From Rhizobium sp. FY34 (lineage in GTDB: Bacteria > Pseudomonadota > Alphaproteobacteria > Rhizobiales > Rhizobiaceae), in contig NZ_STFZ01000005.1 of assembly GCF_005222845.1 (NCBI RefSeq), forward strand, positions 62,001 through 126,000: a stretch of 64,000 nt of DNA, written 5' to 3'. The notes under the pieces were generated by a model that did not search any database, was not told the DNA's origin, and saw only the letters and a program-made list of their open reading frames with translations. This document shows positions 50,746 to 58,374 of this stretch, in pieces. The position numbers were made by a program, and so were the translations under genes. How positions within the stretch are numbered: position 1 is the stretch's first letter; each line of letters begins with the position of its first letter.

Positions 50746-52341
50746 TCAGCGATTGTCCTCGATGATCATCTGCGCTGCCTTTTCGGCAATCATGATCGTC
50801 GGTGAATTGGTATTGCCGGATGTGATCGTCGGCATGATCGAGGCATCGGCAATGCGCAGGCGTTTCAGGGCACGCAGCCGCAGGCGCGGATCAACGACGC
50901 TTTCGGCATCCGGGCCCATGCGGCAGGTGCCGACCGGATGGAATATGGTCGTGCCGATATCACCGGCTGCATGCGCCAGTTCTTCATCGCTCTGCAAGGC
51001 AGCACCCGGTCTGTATTCCTCCGGCATGTAGCGGGCAAAGGAGGGCTGGCGGGCAATGTTGCGGGCAATGCGGATCGAAGCGACAGCCACGTCACGATCG
51101 CGCTCGCTGGTGAGATAGCGCGGCGCGATGGATGGCTGAAGCGCAAAATCCGGCGAGCGCACATGCACCGAGCCTCGGCTTTCCGGCCGCAGATTGCAGA
51201 CACTGGCCGTAATGGCGGGAAAGCTGTGGACCGGATCGCCAAACTTGTCGAGCGACACCGGCTGGACGTGGAACTGGAGATCCGGCGTCTCTTTTTCATC
51301 GCCGGAACGGGTGAAAATGCCCAATTGGCTCGGCGCCATGGCCATGGGGCCGGAGCGGCGCATCAGATATTCGAGCCCGATTGCCGCCTTGCCAAACATC
51401 GACGAGGCTTTTTCATTCAGCGTCGGCACGCCCGAGACCTTGAAGACCACACGCAATTGCAGGTGATCCTGCAGGTTCTCGCCGACAGACGGCACCTCGC
51501 GCGCCACGTCGATACCGGCTGTCTTCAGGACATCCGGCCGGCCAATGCCGGACAATTCCAGAAGATGTGGCGAGCCAATGGAACCGGCCGACAGCACCGT
51601 CTCCTTGCGCGCCAGAAACCGCTTCGTCACCCCGTCATGATAGACATCGACGCCGGCAATGGCATCGCCCTCGATGATTAGACGCTGTGCCTGAGCCTTG
51701 GTCAGCACGGTGAGGTTTCCCCGCGCCATGGCCGGGCGCAGGAAGGCTTTCGTGGTGTTCCAGCGCACGCCGGATCGCTGGTTGACATCGAAATAGCCGC
51801 TGCCCTCGTTGCTGCCGCGGTTGAAATCCTCCGTTTCGGGAATGCCGGCCTCTTTCGCCGCCTGCTGGAAGGCTTCCAGAACCGCCCAGCGCACACGCGC
51901 CCGTTCCACCCGCCACTCGCCGCCCGATCCATGCAGGTCATCGGCGCCCTTGTAGAAATCCTCGGACTGGCGAAACAGCGGCAGCACATCGTCCCAGCCC
52001 CAGCCTTCACAACCCATCTGGCGCCACTGGTCGTAATCGCGGGCCTGGCCGCGCATATAGATCATGCCGTTGATCGACGAGCAGCCGCCAAGCACCTTGC
52101 CGCGCGGATACATCAGCGCCCGCCCGTTGAGGCCCTCTTCCTTATCCGTTGAAAAGCACCAGTCCGTGCGCGGATTGTTGATGCAATAGAGATAGCCGAC
52201 GGGGATATGGATCCAGTGATAATTGTCGTTGCCGCCGGCTTCCAGCAAAAGCACGTGCATGTTGCGATCTGCCGCAAGGCGGTTGGCCAGAACGCAGCCC
52301 GCCGAACCGGCGCCGATGACGATATAGTCGTATGTCTCCAT
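50746..52341 (-). CDS. GMC-family FAD alcohol/choline dehydrogenase
   Basis: The 531-residue flavoprotein has the FAD motif YIVIGAGSAGCVLANRLA, GMC signature 1 (GKVLGGCSSINGMIYMRGQ), signature 2 (GSIGSPHLLELSGIG) and the C-terminal HPVGTCRMGPD and SGNTNSPTIMIAEKAA that hold the catalytic histidine and asparagine. Choline dehydrogenase BetA is the best-known relative, but the family also oxidises aliphatic and polyol alcohols. The ATG at 52341 has GGAGC upstream; an in-frame start at 52401 is less likely. It lies 124 bases after livM. With the hydroxyisobutyrate dehydrogenase it hints at a branched hydroxy substrate rather than choline; no betaine aldehyde dehydrogenase is adjacent. Confidence 0.87.
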   Translation of the reverse strand: METYDYIVIGAGSAGCVLANRLAADRNMHVLLLEAGGNDNYHWIHIPVGYLYCINNPRTDWCFSTDKEEGLNGRALMYPRGKVLGGCSSINGMIYMRGQARDYDQWRQMGCEGWGWDDVLPLFRQSEDFYKGADDLHGSGGEWRVERARVRWAVLEAFQQAAKEAGIPETEDFNRGSNEGSGYFDVNQRSGVRWNTTKAFLRPAMARGNLTVLTKAQAQRLIIEGDAIAGVDVYHDGVTKRFLARKETVLSAGSIGSPHLLELSGIGRPDVLKTAGIDVAREVPSVGENLQDHLQLRVVFKVSGVPTLNEKASSMFGKAAIGLEYLMRRSGPMAMAPSQLGIFTRSGDEKETPDLQFHVQPVSLDKFGDPVHSFPAITASVCNLRPESRGSVHVRSPDFALQPSIAPRYLTSERDRDVAVASIRIARNIARQPSFARYMPEEYRPGAALQSDEELAHAAGDIGTTIFHPVGTCRMGPDAESVVDPRLRLRALKRLRIADASIMPTITSGNTNSPTIMIAEKAAQMIIEDNR

Positions 52342-52465
52342 AATATGCTCCGCAGGCAGCGGTTTGGCTCCCATCGATGGGATGGGGCAAATCGGCAGCA
52401 CTTCTTACGTGTCGGGTCGGAATTCAGGGCCGGTGTCGGCCCTGTCTCCCAAGGGGTGATGGATG

Positions 52466-53458
52466 CTACAGCTTGCGGCCGAAGCGCGAGGCGTTGAATT
52501 CGCCGATGATGCCACGTCGGAAAAGCAGCACGCAGACCATGAAGACAACGCCGGTAATGATGGTGACCGGGAAACCGGTAGTGGCCAGATAATTGCCAAG
52601 CGTCACGACGAGGCCCGCGCCGAAGACCGGCCCGAGCATGGTGCCGATGCCGCCAAGCAGCGTCATGAGGATCACCTCGCCGGACATCTGCCAGGACACG
52701 TCAGTCAGGGTGGCGAACTGGAAGACCAGCGCCTTCAGCCCGCCGGCCAGACCGGCCAGTGCAGCCGAAAACACGAAGGCACCCAGCTTATAGCGCGCCA
52801 CCGAATAGCCGAGCGACGTGGCGCGCGCCTCGTTTTCGCGGATCGACTTCAACACCATGCCGAAGGGCGAGTGCACGAAGCGCCAGATAAGGAACAGACC
52901 GAGCAGGAAGGTGAAGGCCACGAGATAATACATGGCGAGCGGCTGGCTGAGATCGATGACGCCAAGCAGATGGCCGCGCGGCACGGACTGAATGCCATCC
53001 TCGCCCTTGGTGAATTCCGCCTGCAGGCAGAAGAAGAAGAACATCTGCGAGAGCGCCAGCGTGATCATGGCGAAATAGATGCCTTGCCGGCGAATGGCCA
53101 GCAGCCCCATCACCAGCCCGAGAAGCGCTGCGCCGGCGACCCCGACAAGGATGCCGAGTTCAGGCGGAAAGCCCCATTCCTTCACCGCATGGGCAGTGAA
53201 ATAGGCCGCACCGCCAAAGAAAGTGGCATGGCCGAAGGACAGAAGCCCCGTATAGCCGAGAAGCACATTGAAGGCGCAGGCAAACAGCGCAAAGCACAGA
53301 ACCTTCATGAGGAAGATCGGATAGACGAAGAAAGGTGCGGCAAGCAGAAGCCCAAGGGCAATCACGGCCAGCACGAGCCTTAAGGTCGTGCGGCTTTTTT
53401 GTCTGCCTGCGGCAAGCGGGGTCATGGTTGCAGTCGAGGTTGAGGTGCTGCGCGACAT
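52466..53458 (-). CDS. livM: Branched-chain-type ABC permease LivM
   Basis: The 330-residue permease has a hydrophilic N-terminus and about nine spans, with the LivM landmarks NVLLGYTGLLSFGHATFFGGAAYFTAH and IRENEARATSLGYSVARYKLGAFVFSAALAGLAGGL. It pairs with LivH one base upstream. The family imports branched-chain amino acids, other amino acids, amides or aromatic acids. It is fifth in the run binding protein, LivG, LivF, LivH, LivM. Confidence 0.92.
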   Translation of the reverse strand: MSRSTSTSTATMTPLAAGRQKSRTTLRLVLAVIALGLLLAAPFFVYPIFLMKVLCFALFACAFNVLLGYTGLLSFGHATFFGGAAYFTAHAVKEWGFPPELGILVGVAGAALLGLVMGLLAIRRQGIYFAMITLALSQMFFFFCLQAEFTKGEDGIQSVPRGHLLGVIDLSQPLAMYYLVAFTFLLGLFLIWRFVHSPFGMVLKSIRENEARATSLGYSVARYKLGAFVFSAALAGLAGGLKALVFQFATLTDVSWQMSGEVILMTLLGGIGTMLGPVFGAGLVVTLGNYLATTGFPVTIITGVVFMVCVLLFRRGIIGEFNASRFGRKL

Positions 53459-53459
53459 A

Positions 53460-54347
53460 TCACGCCTCCCGTCCGAAGAGGCCAGCCGGCCGGATGAGCA
53501 GAACGATCGCCATGATGACGAAGATGACGATATTGGAGGCTTCCGGATAAAAGACCTTGGTCAGCCCTTCCGCAATGCCGAGCATATAGCCGGTGACGAT
53601 AGCGCCCATGATCGAGCCCATGCCGCCCACCACCACCACCGCAAAGACGACGATGATGATGTTGGAGCCCATCAGCGGCGAGACCTGATAGATCGGCGCC
53701 GCCAACACGCCGGCAAAGGCTGCAAGCGCCACGCCAAGCCCATAGGTGAAGGTGAGCAAAACCGGCACATTGACGCCAAAGGCCTGCACCAGCGTGGCAT
53801 TTTCGGTCGCAGCCCTCAGATAGGCGCCGAGCTTGGTCTTTTCGATAAGGAACCAGGTGGCCAGGCAGACGATGAGCGACACAACGACCACCCAGCCGCG
53901 ATAGATGGGCAGAAACATGAAGCCGAGATTGGTGCCGCCGGCCAGTGCTGCCGGCGTCGCATAGGGCTGGCCGGATGCGCCGTAGAGATAACGGAACGAC
54001 CCTTCCAGCGTCAGCGCCAGGCCGAAGGTGAAGAGCAGGCCGTAAAGCGGATCAAGATCGTAAAGCCTGCGCAGGAACAGCCTCTCGGTGACCGCGCCCA
54101 GAACACCGACAATCAGCGGCGCAAGGATCAGCGCCGGCCAATAGCCGATACCGGCAAAATGCAAAAGCAGATAGGCGGCAAAGGCACCCAGCATATACTG
54201 CGCGCCATGGGCAAAGTTGATCATGCGCAGCAGGCCGAAAATGATCGCCAGACCCAGCGACAGCAGCGCATAGAAGGAACCGTTGATAAGACCGATCAGA
54301 AGCTGACCGAGAAGGGCCTGCACGGGAACGCCGAAGATCATTGTCAT
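53460..54347 (-). CDS. livH: Branched-chain-type ABC permease LivH
   Basis: The 295-residue permease starts VQALLGQLLIGLINGSFYALLSLGLAIIFGLLRMINFAHGAQYMLGAFAAY, the classic LivH opening, and ends with the loop GGMGSIMGAIVTGYMLGIAEGLTKVFYPEASN and a last span. It is three bases from LivF and one base from LivM, so the block is tightly coupled. Confidence 0.94.
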   Translation of the reverse strand: MTMIFGVPVQALLGQLLIGLINGSFYALLSLGLAIIFGLLRMINFAHGAQYMLGAFAAYLLLHFAGIGYWPALILAPLIVGVLGAVTERLFLRRLYDLDPLYGLLFTFGLALTLEGSFRYLYGASGQPYATPAALAGGTNLGFMFLPIYRGWVVVVSLIVCLATWFLIEKTKLGAYLRAATENATLVQAFGVNVPVLLTFTYGLGVALAAFAGVLAAPIYQVSPLMGSNIIIVVFAVVVVGGMGSIMGAIVTGYMLGIAEGLTKVFYPEASNIVIFVIMAIVLLIRPAGLFGREA

Positions 54348-54350
54348 GAT

Positions 54351-55052
54351 TTACACTCCCAGCACCTTGTGCAGCATATCCATGCGATCAGGCAGTTCGC
54401 CGACCGGAAATTCCGAAACCACCTTGCCGTGATCCATCAGGTAGAAGCGGTCGGCGACACGCGCGGCAAAGCGGAAGTTCTGCTCGACAAGCACAACCGT
54501 CATGCCTCTTTCCTTCAGCGTCTTCAGCACCTCACCAATGCGCTGGACAATGACCGGGGCAAGCCCTTCGGTCGGCTCGTCGAGAAGCAGAACCTTCACG
54601 CCGGTGCGCAGGATACGGGCAATTGCCAGCATCTGCTGCTCGCCACCGGAAAGCCGCGTACCGGGGCTGTTGCGCCGCTCATGCAGATTGGGAAACAGTT
54701 CGAAGATCTCGTCCAGCGACATGCCGCCCTTACCGACATTCGGCGGCAGCATGAGGTTTTCGATGACATTCAACGTGGCAAAGATGCCGCGCTCCTCGGG
54801 CACATAGCCCAGACCGTGATGGGCGGTCCTGTGCAGCGGAACCTGCATCATGTCGCGGCCGGCAAGCTTGATCACACCCTGGCGCTTGCGCAGGATGCCG
54901 GTAATGGTGCGCAGGGTCGTCGTCTTGCCCACCCCGTTGCGGCCCAGAATGGTGATCATCTCACCTTCGCCCACCACCATGTCCACGCCATGCAGGACAT
55001 GGCTTTCGCCATACCAGGCATTCAAGCCGCTGATTTCCAGAAGAGCCGGCAT
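54351..55052 (-). CDS. livF: Branched-chain-type ABC ATPase LivF
   Basis: The 233-residue ATPase has Walker A GRNGVGKTT, the LivF-type GYVPEERGIFATLNVIENL, signature LSGGEQQMLAIARIL, Walker B VLLLDEPTEGLAP and a short C-terminus. It forms the nucleotide-binding pair with LivG, whose stop is one base upstream of its start. Confidence 0.95.
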   Translation of the reverse strand: MPALLEISGLNAWYGESHVLHGVDMVVGEGEMITILGRNGVGKTTTLRTITGILRKRQGVIKLAGRDMMQVPLHRTAHHGLGYVPEERGIFATLNVIENLMLPPNVGKGGMSLDEIFELFPNLHERRNSPGTRLSGGEQQMLAIARILRTGVKVLLLDEPTEGLAPVIVQRIGEVLKTLKERGMTVVLVEQNFRFAARVADRFYLMDHGKVVSEFPVGELPDRMDMLHKVLGV

Positions 55053-55053
55053 C

Positions 55054-55842
55054 TCAATGGTCCTCCGTGCCCATATAGGCGGTGCGCACGCGCGGATCGC
55101 GGCTCACCGTCTCGTAGTCGCCCTCGGCGAGAATTTCGCCGCGTTGCAGCACAGTCACCTGGTGGCAAAGATCGGCCACCACGGAGAGATTGTGCTCGAC
55201 CATCAGCACGGCGCGGGTCTTGGCCACCTCGCGGATGAGGTTGGCAACCGTGCCGATATCCTCCTGGCCCATGCCGGCCATCGGCTCGTCCAGCAGCAGA
55301 ACCTTGGGATCGAGCGCCAGCGTCGTTGCAATCTCCAGCACGCGCTTGCGGCCATAAGACAGATCGGCTGCCAGCACATCGCGCTCGCGTACCAGGCCAA
55401 CGGAGACGAGAAGCTCTTCGGCGCGGGCGTTCAAGCGATCCAGCACCGAAAGCGGCTGCCAGAATTGATGCGCCAGGTTATGCTTGCGCTGCAAAGCAAC
55501 ACGGACGTTATCAAGCACGCTCATCTGCGGAAACACGGCCGAAATCTGGAACGAGCGAACAAGTCCCTTGCGCGCCACCTTGTCGGGGGGCGTGCGGGTA
55601 ATGTCCTCGCCCATCAGCGTGATACGGCCTGCCGTTGGCTGCAGGAACTTCGTCAGAAGATTGAACACGGTGGTTTTGCCGGCCCCGTTCGGGCCGATCA
55701 GTGCATGCACCTGTGCATGATGAACATCGAGATCGACGTCTCTGACTGCGGTGAAGCCACCGAAATCCCGGCGCAGGCCGCGGGCGGACAAAACCACCCG
55801 CGGCTCAGGCCGCTCCATCGTGTGAATGGATGCACTTGCCAT
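55054..55842 (-). CDS. livG: Branched-chain-type ABC ATPase LivG
   Basis: The 262-residue ATPase has Walker [10 protein letters not shown], the LivG-type [24 protein letters not shown], signature [15 protein letters not shown], Walker [13 protein letters not shown] and the C-terminal BCATP region [22 protein letters not shown]. The ATG at 55842 has GAGG eight bases upstream; a GTG at 55860 overlapping the binding-protein stop (GTGA) is the other candidate. Confidence 0.94.
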   Translation of the reverse strand: MASASIHTMERPEPRVVLSARGLRRDFGGFTAVRDVDLDVHHAQVHALIGPNGAGKTTVFNLLTKFLQPTAGRITLMGEDITRTPPDKVARKGLVRSFQISAVFPQMSVLDNVRVALQRKHNLAHQFWQPLSVLDRLNARAEELLVSVGLVRERDVLAADLSYGRKRVLEIATTLALDPKVLLLDEPMAGMGQEDIGTVANLIREVAKTRAVLMVEHNLSVVADLCHQVTVLQRGEILAEGDYETVSRDPRVRTAYMGTEDH

Positions 55843-55856
55843 GGCGTCAGGCCTCG

Positions 55857-57059
55857 TCACTTGACGAGTTCACAGCCGCTCTTGGCGGGATCGATATAGG
55901 CTTCCTTACCGGGGATCGTCGCCAGCACGTTATAATAGTCCCACGGCTCCTTGCTGTCGGAAGGCTTCTTCACCTCCAGCAGATACATGTCGTGGATCAT
56001 CCGGCCATTGGCGCCCACCGTGCCGCCGCGCCCGAAGACGTCATCGACCGGCAGTTCATGCAGCACCTTGGCCACAGCCGCCGTCTCATCGGTGCCGGCC
56101 TTCTGGATCGCCTTCAGATATTGCAGCACGGCAGAATAGGTGCCGGCATGGATCATGTTCGGCATCTTGCCGGTGCGCTTCATGAAGCGCTCGCCAAATT
56201 TGCGGCTTTCGGCGTCGCGGTTCCAGTAGAAACCCTCCGTCAGCGTCAGCCCCTGCGCGGCTTCAAGGCCAATGCCATGCACTTCGGCCAGCGTGAAGAG
56301 CAGTGCTGCCAGGCGCTGGCCGCTCTGGGTAATGCCGAATTCCGCCGCCTGCTTGATGGCGTTCTGCGTGTCGGCACCGGCATTGGCAAGGCCGACGACC
56401 TTGGCACCGGATGACTGCGCCTGCAGCAGGAAGGACGAGTAATCGGTGGTGGCAAGCGGATGACGCACGGCGCCGACCACATTGCCGCCGCTCTTCTTGA
56501 CGAAATCGCTCGTCTGCTGTTCCAGCGAATAGCCGAAGGCGTAATCGGCGGTCAGGAAGAACCAGCTGTCACCGCCCTGCTTGACCAGCGCGCCGCCCGT
56601 TCCGACAGCCAGAGCATGTGTGTCATAGGCCCAATGGAAGCCATAGGGGCTGCACTGCTTGCCGGTCAGTTCCGTGGTGGCTGCACCGGTGACGATGTCG
56701 ATCTTCTTCTTTTCCTTGGCAATTGCCTGCACGGCAAGCGCCACGGATGAGGTGGTCAATTCCATGATCGCATCCACCTGGTCCGTATCGAACCACTGGC
56801 GGGCGATGTTGGAGGCGATATCCGCCTTGTTCTGATGGTCGGCATCAACGATCTCGACCGGCACGCCCAGCACATTGCCGCCAAAATCCTCGACCGCCAT
56901 CTTCGCCGCCTCGACGGACGACTTGCCCCCGAAATCGGCATAGACGCCGGATTGGTCGTTCAGGATGCCGATCTTGACTCTACCATCGGATGGAGCGGCA
57001 TTGGCCGCAAAAGCGCCGGCGACAAAGATCGCGGCGGACGCCAAAAGCATATTGCGCAT
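55857..57059 (-). CDS. Periplasmic binding protein of the Liv/AmiC family
   Basis: The 400-residue protein has a signal peptide (RNMLLASAAIFVAGAFAANA) and the family-6 pattern VKIGILNDQSGVYADFGGKSSVEAAKMAVEDFGG, VEIVDADHQNKADIASNIARQW and EKKKIDIVTGAATTELTGKQCSPYGFHWAYDTH. It is the first gene of the liv-type operon, with a strong GGGAGGAG before the ATG at 57059, and binds the transported ligand, which cannot be named from sequence. The LysR gene is divergent, and two matching inverted repeats lie between. Confidence 0.93.
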   Translation of the reverse strand: MRNMLLASAAIFVAGAFAANAAPSDGRVKIGILNDQSGVYADFGGKSSVEAAKMAVEDFGGNVLGVPVEIVDADHQNKADIASNIARQWFDTDQVDAIMELTTSSVALAVQAIAKEKKKIDIVTGAATTELTGKQCSPYGFHWAYDTHALAVGTGGALVKQGGDSWFFLTADYAFGYSLEQQTSDFVKKSGGNVVGAVRHPLATTDYSSFLLQAQSSGAKVVGLANAGADTQNAIKQAAEFGITQSGQRLAALLFTLAEVHGIGLEAAQGLTLTEGFYWNRDAESRKFGERFMKRTGKMPNMIHAGTYSAVLQYLKAIQKAGTDETAAVAKVLHELPVDDVFGRGGTVGANGRMIHDMYLLEVKKPSDSKEPWDYYNVLATIPGKEAYIDPAKSGCELVK

Positions 57060-57100
57060 ATGGTTCTCCTCCCAGAGAAAATGCTCAAACAGACTGAACC

Positions 57101-57116
57101 TGTTCAAATTTGACCA
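57101..57116. promoter_or_regulatory. LysR-type operator, binding-protein-proximal
   Basis: TGTTCA-AATT-TGACCA is an interrupted inverted repeat with one mismatch, 42 bases upstream of the binding-protein start. It matches the second repeat at 57210 in arms and spacing and contains a T-N11-A core. Confidence 0.6.
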
Positions 57117-57209
57117 GCCCCTCTCCTCAAAGCGACCGGTCATCACATAATCATTGGCTATATCTCGCATTGACGCAAGCAAGCTGCGTGACTAATTGCA
57201 AACAAGCTC

Positions 57210-57225
57210 TGTTCATTTTTGAACA
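57210..57225. promoter_or_regulatory. LysR-type operator, LysR-proximal
   Basis: TGTTCA-TTTT-TGAACA is a perfect six-base inverted repeat with a four-base spacer, ten bases before the LysR start and 109 bases from its partner at 57101. The position fits autorepression by the LysR protein. Confidence 0.65.
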
Positions 57226-57234
57226 GATGGAGGG

Positions 57235-58161
57235 ATGATGTCGCGCACGCAGTTCACCTGGGACGATCTGCAATTCTTCCTGGCGGTTGCCAGATCCGGG
57301 CAGCTATCGACGGCGGCACGCCAGCTGCGCACCAGTCATGTAACCGTAGCGAGGCGCATCGACCGGCTGGAATTTTCGTTGAAAGTAAAGCTGTTCGAGC
57401 GCAATCCGCGCGGCTATGTGCTGACGCCGATTGGCCACCGTTTCATCGAGACGGCGGAAAAGGTGGAGCTGGAGGCGGAACGCCTGCAGGCGGAAATCGC
57501 CGGCGGAGCGCTGATCCAGAGGGGCGTCGTGCGATTGTCGGCTCCAGAGGGCTTCGCCAATTTCTTCTTTGCCCAGATCCTTGTCGATCTGGCAGTGAAA
57601 CATCCCAGCATTTCGCTGGAACTCGTCACCATCCAGCAGATCATGGCACTGTCGCGCAAGGAAGCGGATCTGGCCGTCGTGCTCGATCCGCCAAAGGCCG
57701 GTCCCTATTACTTCGAACCGTTGACCGGTTACCAACTGGCCATTTTTGCCACAGGCGATTATCTCTCCCGCGCTGGCGAACCACAACGCCGAGAGGATCT
57801 CCTCGATCACAGCTTCATCGGCTATATCCAGGACATGATTTTTGCCCCCGGCCTCGATTATCTGGGCGATATCCATCCGCGCATCCGCCCCAGCTTTCAA
57901 AGCTCCAGTATTTTTTCGCAACTGACGGCCACCCGCAACGGGCTGGGCCTCTGTGTCCTGCCCCTGTTCATCGCCGGCCAGTATCCGGAACTTCGCATGG
58001 TGCTGCCGGATGTCATTCTCGATCGTCAGTACTGGATTGTCTGCCACCATGACCTGCTGCAGGTTGCACGCGTTCGCGCCGTCATGGATTTTCTGAGAGC
58101 AAGTGTTGCAACACATGCCCAACGCTTCACCACAAGCGACGCACATAGGGCCGTCAGATAG
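57235..58161 (+). CDS. LysR-family transcriptional regulator
   Basis: The 308-residue regulator has the LysR winged helix (FTWDDLQFFLAVARSGQLSTAARQLRTSHVTVARRIDRLEFSLKVKLFER) and an effector domain starting VVRLSAPEGFANFFFAQILVDL. ATG codons at 57235 and 57238 are both possible, with GGAGGG just upstream. It is divergent from the liv-type operon and is the likely regulator of import plus the GMC and hydroxyisobutyrate enzymes. The effector is unknown. The 213 bases after its stop contain only a weak stem-loop (58179-58205) and an AT-rich stretch. Confidence 0.94.
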   Translation: MMSRTQFTWDDLQFFLAVARSGQLSTAARQLRTSHVTVARRIDRLEFSLKVKLFERNPRGYVLTPIGHRFIETAEKVELEAERLQAEIAGGALIQRGVVRLSAPEGFANFFFAQILVDLAVKHPSISLELVTIQQIMALSRKEADLAVVLDPPKAGPYYFEPLTGYQLAIFATGDYLSRAGEPQRREDLLDHSFIGYIQDMIFAPGLDYLGDIHPRIRPSFQSSSIFSQLTATRNGLGLCVLPLFIAGQYPELRMVLPDVILDRQYWIVCHHDLLQVARVRAVMDFLRASVATHAQRFTTSDAHRAVR

Positions 58162-58374
58162 TGGAAAAGCCGTCAATCGCCCCGGCGAATGCTACAATTC
58201 GGGGCATGACTGACCAATTTTGAAGCCAAATTTGCTTTTTAAGAGTCGTTAACCAAAAATATTTGCGCATCCTAATAGATCGTGAGCTACGTTCTGGTTG
58301 TAGAGCCTTGGCGGCATCACGGCGAACGCGGCTGGGGATAGGCTCGAATTTAAATCGATTAGGTCGTTGCAGAC

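Noticed and set aside
58179..58205. Stem-loop after the LysR gene as a terminator
   Set aside because: The stem is short (five pairs, then a bulge and four pairs) and no T tract follows; too weak to list as a feature.
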